This document shows positions 51,015 through 59,099 of a stretch of 64,000 bases of DNA, in pieces. A program made the translations under genes and the position numbers. The notes beneath the pieces are model-generated. The model did not search any database. It was not told where the DNA came from and was given only the letters and a program-made list of their open reading frames with translations. The stretch is from contig NZ_CP017181.1 of the NCBI RefSeq assembly GCF_001729765.1, forward strand, positions 3,658,001-3,722,000, given 5' to 3'. Within the stretch, counting starts at the first letter, position 1, and every line of letters begins with the position of its first letter. Source of the stretch: Enterobacter kobei (GTDB lineage Bacteria; Pseudomonadota; Gammaproteobacteria; Enterobacterales; Enterobacteriaceae).

Positions 51015-53137
51015 TATTCTGCGTCCTCAGTCTTCTTCTTACCTTTTAACCATCTTTGTTTCTCCTCCCGGCCAGGCAAAAGCAGAACCTTACTGGATGA
51101 CGGAAGTAGGGGTTCAGGTCTTCCATTAGCAACATCAGTTCGCCCTAATGAATCAAGTTCATTTTTCCTGTTCTTTTTAATATCTTTACCATGTACCCGT
51201 CGAGATTCGTATATTTCATTTAATCTTTCGTTACCTTTCTTGTTAAAATCATCTTTATTATTGATATTGCTGAGTGAATTCAGAGTAAATAAATTAATTT
51301 CTTTTTGAGTATCTACCCAATCAGCCATTACATCTGTATCAAGATGAGCTTTACCTTTAAATATATCTCTTTTCTTAAGCAGGTAATGCTTTTTGAAAAT
51401 GCTATTTTTGTCAAATCTTACATATATATAATCTACGCAATTGTCATCTATTCTTGCTTCACAAGTGGTTCTTCCAAATACTCTGGCACCTGATGCAATG
51501 TCTGGATCACATTCATAAAAAAGATTATTGTACTGAATCCCACCGGCGGTAATGTTAGCGTTCACAGGGATCAACAATCGTGCGATCACTTCGTCGGCCC
51601 CAACGGCTCTTGCGCTGAATCTCCCGTGCTTTAAGCTTATCATCCAACTATTTTTTGGTGATATTACGAGATCATTTTCAATCAGTAAGGGATTGATATA
51701 AGCCAGTTCTTCATATGTTCTCTGATTATGTGCAAGTATCTCCCGAATCAGTAAAGACGTGACCTCCTGAATCGTTAAACAAGCCCTGGATTGCGGTGTT
51801 GGCTCTCCTTTAACAATCTTACCCCTTCGTGTTGTTCCAATAAGCCTATGAATAACTTCATCATTTAGAATACCGAAACAGCGTTCAACAATGCTTTTTC
51901 TGTCGCCTCTACCGACTGGCGCAAACTCAAGTTTTGTCAGGGGGGTCATCTTTTCCTGAGGTTTAAGACCAATCATCTCCCCGTTGTCACACATCAATGT
52001 TAATGGAATATGAGAACAAGGCCAATCATCATTAGTAATAGAGATTCCAAATAATCTACAATATTCTTTTTTTGGCATAAAGCAATTTGCTAACGCTTGT
52101 CGGGCAGCTCGCCATGAAGCATGGTATAAAGAAACATGAAGGCCAACAATCATTCTTGTTGCGCGATCCACCACTGTATAAATAGTTGGGCGCCCAATGA
52201 CTTTTCGTCTGTTTAAACTCGAAATAAGATGTACATCAGCGACAGTTGAGTCTATTTCGAAAACATCACCCGGTAAAACAGTTGTATTAGCCGCACTACC
52301 TAAAAGCGCCCGCATTTTGAGGTCTATTTCTTTTTTCGTGTTCTTCTTCTTTATCGAGAAATCTTTAGTGAAGAGTTTTTTATTCCAGTATGAAAATTGT
52401 TTTAAAGAAGGAACATATGGAGCTCTATTTTCTAAGTTCGCTGTTTTAATTTCATCCCTAAAATACAAATCAATATGTCTCTCTAATGTTTTCTTTATCG
52501 TATCTCCGTTAACTTTATAATGATACATAATGAGAGATTTTCTAATATTATTTATATCTCTTTCATTAAGAATGAAAACACGTGAACGTTCATTAGGTAA
52601 TGCTCTGTTTTTCTTGGAATTCCCAAGTTTAATTTCATGTTTGATTCTACTTTTCCCAGCGGCACCACAGTTCGAGAATGCGGGTAGCAATGCATAAATA
52701 TCCTGCCCATGTCGCCAGTACAACGCCAGAAGCGTTCTGATAGTATATTGTGATATTTTTTTATTTCTGGAGTAGTCCATTAAAAGGTGAGACTTTTTAT
52801 GTAATGCATAGTCGAACAGAAACATTCTGTCATCTACAAGATCTTTAATGATATTGTAATTTTCATCTCGCCTTCCCCTGTCTTCATCTGTTATTTCTTT
52901 CTCATCTACTAACATATATGAAGGGTATATATAATCTTTACAAGTTATGCTATTTGATTCAATATAATATTTAAACAATGAAAATGAGAAAGGAATTGGC
53001 TTACCCGTTCTTTCTGATTTTATTTTAAACAAAATTAACAAATCAACCTTTTTGTCAAAATCCAAAACACGATAAAGCCCCTCTGCAAGCAAATCAGTGC
53101 CTTGAGAGAGCCAGACTGAATTTCTAATAATATCCAT
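51014..53137 (-). CDS. tnsB: TnsB-type DDE transposase
   Basis: 707 residues. The retroviral-integrase-type catalytic core is seen: first aspartate in GDVFEIDSTVADVHLISSLNRRKVIGRPTIYTVVDRATRMIVG, second in LTLMCDNGEMIGLKPQ, and the glutamate in KSIVERCFGILNDEVIHRLIG. A mu-type C-terminal beta-barrel and a basic tail follow. TnsB cuts the 3' ends and joins them to the target. It overlaps tnsA by 14 bp and tnsC by one. Length is normal. Confidence 0.9.
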   Translation of the reverse strand: MDIIRNSVWLSQGTDLLAEGLYRVLDFDKKVDLLILFKIKSERTGKPIPFSFSLFKYYIESNSITCKDYIYPSYMLVDEKEITDEDRGRRDENYNIIKDLVDDRMFLFDYALHKKSHLLMDYSRNKKISQYTIRTLLALYWRHGQDIYALLPAFSNCGAAGKSRIKHEIKLGNSKKNRALPNERSRVFILNERDINNIRKSLIMYHYKVNGDTIKKTLERHIDLYFRDEIKTANLENRAPYVPSLKQFSYWNKKLFTKDFSIKKKNTKKEIDLKMRALLGSAANTTVLPGDVFEIDSTVADVHLISSLNRRKVIGRPTIYTVVDRATRMIVGLHVSLYHASWRAARQALANCFMPKKEYCRLFGISITNDDWPCSHIPLTLMCDNGEMIGLKPQEKMTPLTKLEFAPVGRGDRKSIVERCFGILNDEVIHRLIGTTRRGKIVKGEPTPQSRACLTIQEVTSLLIREILAHNQRTYEELAYINPLLIENDLVISPKNSWMISLKHGRFSARAVGADEVIARLLIPVNANITAGGIQYNNLFYECDPDIASGARVFGRTTCEARIDDNCVDYIYVRFDKNSIFKKHYLLKKRDIFKGKAHLDTDVMADWVDTQKEINLFTLNSLSNINNKDDFNKKGNERLNEIYESRRVHGKDIKKNRKNELDSLGRTDVANGRPEPLLPSSSKVLLLPGREEKQRWLKGKKKTEDAE

Positions 53138-53966
53138 TTGCGTTCAGTCCTATATAGTGGCCATTGGATATTATCTTTATCAGACCGGTTTCGAGTATTG
53201 GATATGATAAATCAATTTTTATCATTTTTAATCCAATCATTGCCTGCAATAACATCATCGCTTCTTGTGCATCTACCCCAATGATTGATGAAATCATTGC
53301 ACGTAGTCCCACTATGGGATAAACATCTGGTTTAAGCTTCCATAGGATTTTATCAAGAGGATATTTATCATAAAATTCAGAACCATCTCTTAATACAGAA
53401 GTAGCCCAGCAAATGTTTTTACCGACGACGTTATTGAGTTCCGAGCCAACATAAATTTGAAACTCAACATCAATCAACTGCCAAAACATCCTCTCTATTT
53501 CAAGTTTTTGGGCTTCGCGTTCAGGTATGCTCTCGTTATGTTTTACTGCTATAGCTTTGTATCGAAGTCCGCCTTCAGGAGTTCTCAAGGTCAGTAAAAA
53601 ATCGGTTGTCATAACATTCAGAACTTCGACAGGTACTCCTCTTACTCCCCTCACCATAGGATGTTGAAAATGTAGATGATTTGCTATTTGTTGGGTAAGC
53701 CGGAGAGGAAAGAGTGGGAATTGTTCCCGGATATCAATCACCGAGTCATTAAACTCAGCCAGATAGAAAAAGTTACTTTCGACAGAAGAAAGGAGATGAT
53801 GGTTTCGAAACGTCTTAAGGCCAAAGACTATCGAACGGTTTCCACGGGATTTAACGTCCTGAGCTCTAAGCCAGGGCTGATAACTTTGGCCATAGCCCAC
53901 TCCTATGCCGTCACCTAGCGCATTTTCATAATCCAAATAGGATTTGAGACGCCTACCCCTACCCAT
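53124..53966 (-). CDS. tnsA: TnsA-type endonuclease
   Basis: About 280 residues from ATG 53966 (MGRGRRLKSYLDYENALGDGIGVGYGQSYQPW...). The restriction-endonuclease-like core is seen: SSVESNFFYLAEFNDSVIDIREQFPLFPL with the acidic residues, MTTDFLLTLRT and YKAIAVKHNES with the lysine. TnsA cuts the 5' strands of the transposon ends, so transposition should be cut-and-paste. A C-terminal winged-helix-like part follows. The transposon end lies about 160 bp upstream. Confidence 0.87.
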   Translation of the reverse strand: MGRGRRLKSYLDYENALGDGIGVGYGQSYQPWLRAQDVKSRGNRSIVFGLKTFRNHHLLSSVESNFFYLAEFNDSVIDIREQFPLFPLRLTQQIANHLHFQHPMVRGVRGVPVEVLNVMTTDFLLTLRTPEGGLRYKAIAVKHNESIPEREAQKLEIERMFWQLIDVEFQIYVGSELNNVVGKNICWATSVLRDGSEFYDKYPLDKILWKLKPDVYPIVGLRAMISSIIGVDAQEAMMLLQAMIGLKMIKIDLSYPILETGLIKIISNGHYIGLNANGYY

Positions 53967-53989
53967 GATCGTACCCAAAAAACGACATT

Positions 53990-54124
53990 GATACGTACCT
54001 ATATGTGCATTTTATAGTCTCCAACCCTATAACCACACATTCAGTAAGTATACAACATTAGCGTCGTTTTTTGAGAATGGTTACAACTTTAGTGCTTTGT
54101 GTACAACTTTATTGTCTTCGGACA
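53990..54124 (-). mobile_element. Right end of the Tn7-like element
   Basis: Read on the minus strand, the end begins TGTCCGAAGACAATAAAGT at 54124, resembling the terminal TGTGGGCGGACAATAAAG of Tn7. Related repeats with the core ACAACNTTA follow inwards, at about 54050-54056, 54082-54088 and 54102-54108, as expected for TnsB sites. The base outside interrupts a dam methylase frame at 54125-54237. The 5 bp outside are ACTGC; a matching duplicate at the other end was not found. Confidence 0.7.
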
Positions 54125-54237
54125 ACTGCGCAGGAACCCGCGAAAGGTTCAACCAGACGCGGGCCAGCGGGGAGGTGCTTTTTAAGTTCGGACATGATGG
54201 CGGTTTTGTTTCCCGCCCATTTCAGGATAGTGCTCAT
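54125..54237 (-). pseudogene. dam: Phage Dam methylase 5' fragment cut by the Tn7-like insertion
   Basis: From ATG 54237 the frame reads MSTILKWAGNKTAIMSELKKHLPAGPRLVEPFAGSCA for 37 residues and runs into the transposon end. KWAGNK and the motif VEPFAGS are typical of the DNA-adenine methylases of P2-like phages. The rest of the gene is not in the window. The ATG overlaps the stop of the zinc-finger gene (TATGAG), so the original phage operon order is preserved. Confidence 0.75.
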
Positions 54238-54461
54238 ACAACGCCTCCGTTGTAGTGCTTGCCTTTAAGCTCTGCGATTTCCTGACAGGTCACACAGCAC
54301 TGCACGCCGGGAATAGCGCGGCGGCGAGCTGGCGGGATCGGAGCATCACACTCCGCACAGAGAACACGGGAAACGCCCGGCACTTTGGCGCGGGCATTGT
54401 TGATATGGCGCTCACGATCTTCCTGTTCGCGCAGTTGGGCGAGGTCCATTGAATCAGCCAT
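54234..54461 (-). CDS. TraR/DksA-type zinc-finger phage protein
   Basis: 75 residues with the C4 zinc-finger CAECDAPIPPARRRAIPGVQCCVTCQE. This small TraR/DksA-like protein is found in the early region of P2/186 phages. TraR-like proteins can bind RNA polymerase in the secondary channel. It is between the DUF2732 gene (overlapping) and dam. Confidence 0.85.
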   Translation of the reverse strand: MADSMDLAQLREQEDRERHINNARAKVPGVSRVLCAECDAPIPPARRRAIPGVQCCVTCQEIAELKGKHYNGGVV

Positions 54462-54700
54462 TAATGCAGCTCCTGCGCTTCGTTCTGGATGCGAACCGCT
54501 TCAACGCGAAGCAGTTCGGCCGCCTCGATATGGCTCAACTGACGGGAAACGATGCGCACGGCCAGACTATCCAGACGAGCCGCCATTGCATCAGCGCGGC
54601 AACGGCGCTCATCCATGCGCGTTTCATTTAACAAAGCGAACAGGCCAGCATCGTCTGGGCCTGTTTTCGTTGAGTGGGTTTTAGTATTTTTCATATTCAT
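54461..54700 (-). CDS. DUF2732-family phage protein
   Basis: 79 residues (MNMKNTKTHSTKTGPDDAGLFALLNETRMDERRCRADAMAARLDSLAVRIVSRQLSHIEAAELLRVEAVRIQNEAQEL), the small helical DUF2732 protein of P2-like prophages. Alternative start at 54694. Its stop overlaps the start of the zinc-finger gene. Function unknown. Confidence 0.78.
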   Translation of the reverse strand: MNMKNTKTHSTKTGPDDAGLFALLNETRMDERRCRADAMAARLDSLAVRIVSRQLSHIEAAELLRVEAVRIQNEAQELH

Positions 54701-54763
54701 TTCCTCAGAATTCGGGCAAAAAAATGCCCGGCGGGTTTACGCCATAAAAAACGGGTTAATTAC

Positions 54764-54964
54764 TTAGATATAACCAGAAACAGGGACGGGCTTACTTTTA
54801 ATTTGGTTGATAATTTCAGCCTGCAAACCTTCTTTAAATTCTTTGCAGCATTCCCATTCAGGATCGACACGCAAAACAGCACCATCGCGGGTTTTAATTT
54901 CAAAACCTTCTGCCATATTTGGGATTATCACGCCCAGAATAATTCTCAACTCATTGCGAGACAT
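54764..54964 (-). CDS. Small P2/186-like phage early protein
   Basis: 66 residues (MSRNELRIILGVIIPNMAEGFEIKTRDGAVLRVDPEWECCKEFKEGLQAEIINQIKSKP). No named family was recognised with confidence, but small proteins of this size fill this position in P2-like phages. Its start overlaps the end of the Fil-like gene by 14 bp. Confidence 0.6.
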   Translation of the reverse strand: MSRNELRIILGVIIPNMAEGFEIKTRDGAVLRVDPEWECCKEFKEGLQAEIINQIKSKPVPVSGYI

Positions 54965-55184
54965 GTTTCACTCCTTTAATAATCAAGCGAACAATGCGAA
55001 TAATTAAAAAAGCTGACGGCTTAGCCGATTTAGATTTCAGCCCGTTTAATAATTCGGACTGATCACGGCACGGGTGCCAGCGTTTACCGTTTTCCCCAAT
55101 AATCCATCCATGGCCGTAGTGCATTGCCGGGCTTTGCTTTACCAGCAGCGAAGCGAATGAAGGTTCTTTATTAAGCATGAGCAC
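54951..55184 (-). CDS. Fil-family (DUF2724) phage filamentation protein
   Basis: 77 residues with the motif YGHGWIIGENGKRWHPCRDQSELLNGLKSK, matching the Fil family of phage 186, whose overproduction blocks cell division. The C-terminus is basic and hydrophobic. It lies directly after the cII-like gene in the early operon. Role in division inhibition is by family only. Confidence 0.72.
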   Translation of the reverse strand: MLMLNKEPSFASLLVKQSPAMHYGHGWIIGENGKRWHPCRDQSELLNGLKSKSAKPSAFLIIRIVRLIIKGVKHVSQ

Positions 55185-55185
55185 C

Positions 55186-55695
55186 TCAGATCAGACCAAA
55201 AGACGCGCTGAGGCCCGTCACTGTATCGACAGCACTTGCCATTGCCGGGTTGTACTGTAGGCGCGCGTGCATGGAAACAGCTGTAAGCGCCATCAAACGA
55301 GTAACAGAATTGATGCTTTCGATAACCTGGCGGCGTTCCGTTGTTGTCTGGTGTTCGCCAGAAACAGCGCTTGCTGCAACGCGACCGATCTCTGCTGTAG
55401 CATTCAAAACGTAATGAGGCATTTTCTCGCTGGCTACTTCGTTAAGCGGCACACATGGCAGGCAATGGATTTGTGACAGGAACCCATCAACCAGCGTGGA
55501 GTCCTCAGTGATATCCGTCAGCAGCCAAATATCCGGCGCCGTGAGTTGATGCGGTTGCTCCGGGTTTAGTTTGTTGCGCAGCGTCTGGACGTTCATGCCT
55601 GCGCGGTCCGCCAGCTTCGCCATGTTGTGGCGCAGTGCGAAAGCGCGGCAGGCTTCATCAAAGTGTGGATGTTTGGAAATCTTATAATCAAACAT
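55186..55695 (-). CDS. cII: Phage regulatory protein CII (P2/186 type)
   Basis: 169 residues. The N-terminal part has a helix-turn-helix (HNMAKLADRAGMNVQTLRNKLNPEQPHQLTAPDIWLLTDIT), and the whole fits the CII regulatory protein of 186-like phages that promotes establishment of lysogeny by activating the cI gene. It is transcribed from the early promoter opposite to cI. An apparently complete gene. Confidence 0.82.
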   Translation of the reverse strand: MFDYKISKHPHFDEACRAFALRHNMAKLADRAGMNVQTLRNKLNPEQPHQLTAPDIWLLTDITEDSTLVDGFLSQIHCLPCVPLNEVASEKMPHYVLNATAEIGRVAASAVSGEHQTTTERRQVIESINSVTRLMALTAVSMHARLQYNPAMASAVDTVTGLSASFGLI

Positions 55696-55730
55696 GTGAG
55701 CCCCTTAAAAAGTTCTCATAATCTAACTTA

Positions 55731-55970
55731 CTAACCAACAATGACACGGAAGTTGGAATGACCGAGAGACTCACGGACCTGATCGGTTTTGTACATTAAG
55801 TAACGAAGACTTACGCGACCTTTATTTTTCTCTTTTTTGACCATGTACTTAGCAAGCTGACCATGGTGAATTTTTTGGTATACAGATCCACGGGAAATAC
55901 CTTCCCACTCCGCGAACTCTGCAGGAGTAGCCATCTCTTTTGGTACACGAATTGAAATATCTGTACTCAT
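55731..55970 (-). CDS. cox: Cox/Apl-type excisionase-regulator
   Basis: 79 residues (MSTDISIRVPKEMATPAEFAEWEGISRGSVYQKIHHGQLAKYMVKKEKNKGRVSLRYLMYKTDQVRESL), with an excisionase-like winged helix. Cox/Apl proteins of P2-like phages repress the lysogenic promoter and help excision. First gene of the early operon, divergent from cI over a 119-bp region that holds the operator palindrome. Confidence 0.8.
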   Translation of the reverse strand: MSTDISIRVPKEMATPAEFAEWEGISRGSVYQKIHHGQLAKYMVKKEKNKGRVSLRYLMYKTDQVRESLGHSNFRVIVG

Positions 55971-56020
55971 AGTGCAGTATCCTTAGGTTTAAGTTAGTTT
56001 TATCTCGTTTTAGCTCACTT

Positions 56021-56074
56021 TTCGGGATTCCCCTTTCGGGATAACCGTGATACTACGATCACTTTAAGTGATCG
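56021..56074. promoter_or_regulatory. Lysis-lysogeny switch operators
   Basis: CGATCACTTTAAGTGATCG at 56056-56074 is a nearly perfect palindrome 15 bp before the CI start. Two direct repeats TTTCGGGAT lie at about 56021-56041. The first is a likely CI operator and the second may bind Cox, by position. Confidence 0.6.
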
Positions 56075-56089
56075 TCAATGGAGTATTTG

Positions 56090-56722
56090 ATGATCAACAT
56101 TCAGGCAGGTCCCAATACGGGAGGCAGAGAGGCTATCGAAAGATTGCTTAAGGCATATGGATTCAGCACCAAACAAGCACTAGCTGACCATTTAAAAATC
56201 TCAAAAAGCACTATGGCAAACAGAAACTTACGAGATAGTTTCCCTGCTGAGTGGGTCATCCAGTGTGCACTTGAAACAGGGGTTTCGCTGCTATGGCTAG
56301 CCACAGGCCAGGGTGAAATGTTCACTTCAGAAGACCGAGAAAAAATTCCCGTAAACGAGTCAAACGTCACGCTTCGACCACTTTCAAAAATCGTTGCCCC
56401 CAGCATTAAGCAAGCAGAATTGAAGAATGGAGAGTTGAATAACGAAGGGGAAGTCTTGCTTGATAGCAGCTTACTGGACAGTGAGCCCGGCAATTCATTG
56501 TTTATAAAAACGTCTACTGACTGCTTTGTAGTGGATATATCTGTCAAACAGGTTAGCAATGGTTACTGGCTTGTCGATATTGATGGGGTGAAAAGCATCG
56601 TCAAGATTGCCCGAATACCAGGCAACAGAATTGTTGTTCACCAGGACGACTCATCCTTTGAGTGTTCTGTTGATGATGTGGAAGTTGTCGGGCGAGCCAT
56701 TAAAGTAATCAAGAGTATTTAG
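56090..56722 (+). CDS. cI: Phage repressor CI (186/P2 type)
   Basis: 210 residues from ATG 56090. The N-terminal CI helix-turn-helix (ERLLKAYGFSTKQALADHLKISKSTMANRNLRDSFPAEWVIQCALETGVSLLWLATGQGE) is typical of 186-type CI. The C-terminal oligomerisation region (GNSLFIKTSTDCFVVDISVKQVSNGYWLVDIDGVKSIVKIARIPGNRIVVH) is the peptidase S24-like fold without a need for cleavage. It keeps the prophage silent. Followed at 2 bp by the integrase gene, a common lysogenic operon. Confidence 0.88.
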   Translation: MINIQAGPNTGGREAIERLLKAYGFSTKQALADHLKISKSTMANRNLRDSFPAEWVIQCALETGVSLLWLATGQGEMFTSEDREKIPVNESNVTLRPLSKIVAPSIKQAELKNGELNNEGEVLLDSSLLDSEPGNSLFIKTSTDCFVVDISVKQVSNGYWLVDIDGVKSIVKIARIPGNRIVVHQDDSSFECSVDDVEVVGRAIKVIKSI

Positions 56723-56724
56723 CC

Positions 56725-57747
56725 ATGACCATTAGGAAACAGCCGAACGGAAAATGGTTGTGTGAGTGCTACCCTAACGGGCGGGACGGCAAGCGCGTGC
56801 GCAAGCAATTTGCGACGAAAGGTGAAGCAGTAGCATTCGAAAACTTCACCATGGATGAAGTGAACAAAAAGCCCTGGCTGGGTGAAAAGGATGATCGGCG
56901 GCGTTTGTCAGAATTGATTGAGCAGTGGCACTCCCTTTACGGCCGGACGCTCGCAGACCCCAAACGGCTTATGGCGAAACTGAACATTATCTGCAATGGG
57001 TTGGGAGATCCTGTTGCATCTGAGTTAACCGCTGGTGACTTTACGAGATATCGTGAAGCACGATTAAAAGGTGAAGTGCGTAACGAAGACGGCGCGCTAA
57101 TGTCCCCAGTAAAGCCACGCACGGTAAACCTGGAACAGCGTAACTTATCATCCGTTTTTGGCACCCTGAAAAAACTGGGCCACTGGTCAGCGCCTAATCC
57201 GCTTGCCGGGCTACCAACATTTAAAATCGCAGAGGGGGAACTGGCGTTCCTGGCCACGGACGAAATTAAACGCCTGCTTGATGCTTGCGCAGACTCCCAA
57301 AGTCCCAGTCTATTGATGATCGCCAAAGTATGCCTGGCTACCGGCGCTCGATGGAGTGAAGCCGAAAACCTTCAGGGACATCAATTATCAAAATACCGAA
57401 TCACTTACACCAAAACCAAAGGTAAGAAAAACCGAACCGTCCCGATATCGCAGGATTTATATGACGAACTCCCTAAAAACAGAGGGAGGTTATTCACGCC
57501 ATGCAGAAAAGCTTTTGAACGCGCAGTAACGCGGGCTGGTATCGAGCTACCGGAAGGCCAATGCACCCACGTACTACGCCATACATTCGCCAGCCATTTT
57601 ATGATGAACGGTGGAAATATCCTCGTTTTGAGGGATATCCTTGGTCACTCAGATATAAAAATGACCATGGTCTATGCTCATTTTGCACCTGAGCACTTAG
57701 AAGATGCCGTTACTAAAAACCCGCTCAATTCATTGTTTAGGAAATAA
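56725..57747 (+). CDS. int: P2-like phage tyrosine integrase
   Basis: 340 residues. The catalytic residues of the tyrosine recombinase family are seen: first arginine in CLATGARWSEAENLQGHQL, lysine in KTKGKKNRTVPIS, HVLRHTFASHFMMNGG with histidine-arginine, histidine in LGHSDIKMTMVYAHFAPEHL, and the tyrosine in MVYAH. It would insert and excise the prophage. The attachment site, normally right after int, seems to be lost with the DNA deleted at the IS1 end. Confidence 0.9.
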   Translation: MTIRKQPNGKWLCECYPNGRDGKRVRKQFATKGEAVAFENFTMDEVNKKPWLGEKDDRRRLSELIEQWHSLYGRTLADPKRLMAKLNIICNGLGDPVASELTAGDFTRYREARLKGEVRNEDGALMSPVKPRTVNLEQRNLSSVFGTLKKLGHWSAPNPLAGLPTFKIAEGELAFLATDEIKRLLDACADSQSPSLLMIAKVCLATGARWSEAENLQGHQLSKYRITYTKTKGKKNRTVPISQDLYDELPKNRGRLFTPCRKAFERAVTRAGIELPEGQCTHVLRHTFASHFMMNGGNILVLRDILGHSDIKMTMVYAHFAPEHLEDAVTKNPLNSLFRK

Positions 57748-57750
57748 AAA

Positions 57751-58056
57751 ATGACTCTTCATCAAATTTTATCTAAAGAACTGAAGGATCTATTTGTTTA
57801 TATTTTAAGGCGTTCAACTTTTCGCCCCCCCATTAAAATAAATGGTGATATTGTTTCTGATTTTTCAAACCGATGCGAACAGTTCAAAGAGTGCCTAAAT
57901 GATTACATCGATGATAACGATAATGCTGTATCAGAAAGAGTCAAATCAAGAATAAAAACAATCGAAAGATTACAAAATGGGCTTACTGAATCTCTTAAAG
58001 CATTTTTATCTGGTAATATAAAGGATGCCGGTAATGGTGCCAACTTACTGATTTAG
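57751..58056 (+). pseudogene. Hypothetical phage or chromosomal gene truncated by IS1
   Basis: From ATG 57751 the frame reads MTLHQILSKELKDLFVYILRRSTFRPPIKINGDIVSDFSNRCEQFKECLNDYIDDND and becomes IS1 sequence at about 58030, ending at a stop in the IS at 58056. So the native protein is cut near residue 93. AT-rich, no family recognised. It starts 3 bp after the int stop and was probably part of the prophage or its integration region. Confidence 0.6.
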
Positions 58057-58084
58057 TGTACGATGGTGTTTTTGAGGTGCTCCC

Positions 58085-58360
58085 GTGGCTTCCATCTCCA
58101 TCAGTTGTCCCTCCTGCTCAGCTACTGAAGGCGTGGTGCGTAACGGTAAAAGTACTGCCGGACATCAGCGCTATCTCTGCTCTCACTGCCGTAAAACATG
58201 GCAGCTACAGTTCACTTACACCGCCTCTCAGCCCGGTACACACCAGAAAATCATTGATATGGCCATGAATGGTGTTGGATGCCGGGCAACCGCCCGCATT
58301 ATGGGCGTTGGCCTCAACACGATTTTACGTCACTTAAAAAACTCAGGCCGCAGTCGGTAA
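58085..58360 (+). CDS. insA: IS1 InsA
   Basis: 91 residues from GTG 58085: zinc-finger region [34 protein letters not shown] and [33 protein letters not shown]. InsA binds the IS1 ends and, fused by a -1 frameshift to InsB, forms the transposase. Confidence 0.92.
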   Translation: MASISISCPSCSATEGVVRNGKSTAGHQRYLCSHCRKTWQLQFTYTASQPGTHQKIIDMAMNGVGCRATARIMGVGLNTILRHLKNSGRSR

Positions 58361-58782
58361 CCTCGCGCATACAGCCGGGCAGTGATGTGATTGTCTGCGC
58401 TGAAATGGACGAACAGTGGGGCTACGTCGGTGCTAAATCACGTCAGCGCTGGCTGTTTTACGCGTATGACAGGATACGGAGGACGGTTGTGGCGCACGTC
58501 TTCGGTGAACGCACTCTGGCCACACTGGAGCGTCTTCTGAGCCTGCTGTCGGCCTTTGAGGTCGTGGTATGGATGACGGATGGCTGGCCGCTGTATGAAT
58601 CCCGCCTGAAGGGAAAGCTGCACGTAATCAGCAAGCGTTACACTCAGCGAATTGAGCGGCATAACCTGAATCTGAGACAACATCTGGCAAGGCTGGGACG
58701 GAAGTCACTGTCGTTCTCAAAATCGGTGGAGCTGCATGACAAGGTCATCGGGCATTATCTGAACATAAAACACTATCAGTAA
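58279..58782 (+). CDS. insB: IS1 InsB transposase part
   Basis: 167 residues including the DDE-type core ([29 protein letters not shown], then [17 protein letters not shown] and [33 protein letters not shown]). Expressed as the InsAB' fusion. Intact, so this IS1 is probably still active. Confidence 0.92.
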   Translation: MPGNRPHYGRWPQHDFTSLKKLRPQSVTSRIQPGSDVIVCAEMDEQWGYVGAKSRQRWLFYAYDRIRRTVVAHVFGERTLATLERLLSLLSAFEVVVWMTDGWPLYESRLKGKLHVISKRYTQRIERHNLNLRQHLARLGRKSLSFSKSVELHDKVIGHYLNIKHYQ

Positions 58783-58797
58783 GTTGGAGTCATTACC

Positions 58798-58974
58798 GGC
58801 ACCACCGAGGAGATTTATATGATCTATCTGATCTTCGACTGCATGAGCGCCAACCGGGACGTCACGTTTAATGAGGAGTTTCAGGAGATCGCCTGGGTTA
58901 ATCCGGAATCGTTAAAAGATCTGGATCTCAACGAAGCTACCCGTATGACCTTCGCGCAAAAGGGTCTTCTTTAA
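58798..58974 (+). pseudogene. nudI: NudI nucleotide hydrolase, 3' fragment
   Basis: Reads [58 protein letters not shown], the C-terminal 58 residues of the enterobacterial Nudix hydrolase NudI (about 141 residues). The Nudix box and everything before it are missing, replaced by IS1. NudI cleaves pyrimidine deoxynucleoside triphosphates. Clearly non-functional here; another copy elsewhere cannot be excluded. Confidence 0.82.
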
Positions 58975-59090
58975 TCGCCCACTGCCCCGGCGTTTTACCG
59001 GTCCATGTTCTGAAAACCTCAATGAATGCGCTGACGCTGCTGTAGCCGCAGGACAGCGCAATCCACCCTACCGGATTCCCTGCCGCCAGT
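58937..59090 (-). pseudogene. AraC-family regulator C-terminal remnant
   Basis: On the minus strand from about 59087 the frame LAAGNPVGWIALSCGYSSVSAFIEVFRTWTGKTPGQWAI matches the second helix-turn-helix and closing motif of AraC regulators. It ends at 58937, overlapping the nudI 3' end. A stop codon lies just upstream in this frame and no N-terminal part is seen, so only a scar remains. Confidence 0.6.
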
Positions 59091-59099
59091 TAACGAAGT

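Larger units (their letters stand above)
58030..58797 (+). mobile_element. IS1 insertion sequence, full length
   Basis: 768 bp, the exact IS1 size, with ends GGTAATGGTGCCAACTTACTGAT and the complementary GTTGGAGTCATTACC. The 9 bp on either side (AAGGATGCC at 58021-58029 and GGCACCACC at 58798-58806) do not match, so no target duplication is present. That is the expected result of an IS1-mediated adjacent deletion. Confidence 0.88.

Noticed and set aside
47030..54124. A CRISPR-associated transposon (CAST).
   Set aside because: TnsABC and TniQ are present, but no Cas gene and no repeat-spacer array was seen within the module or elsewhere in the window.
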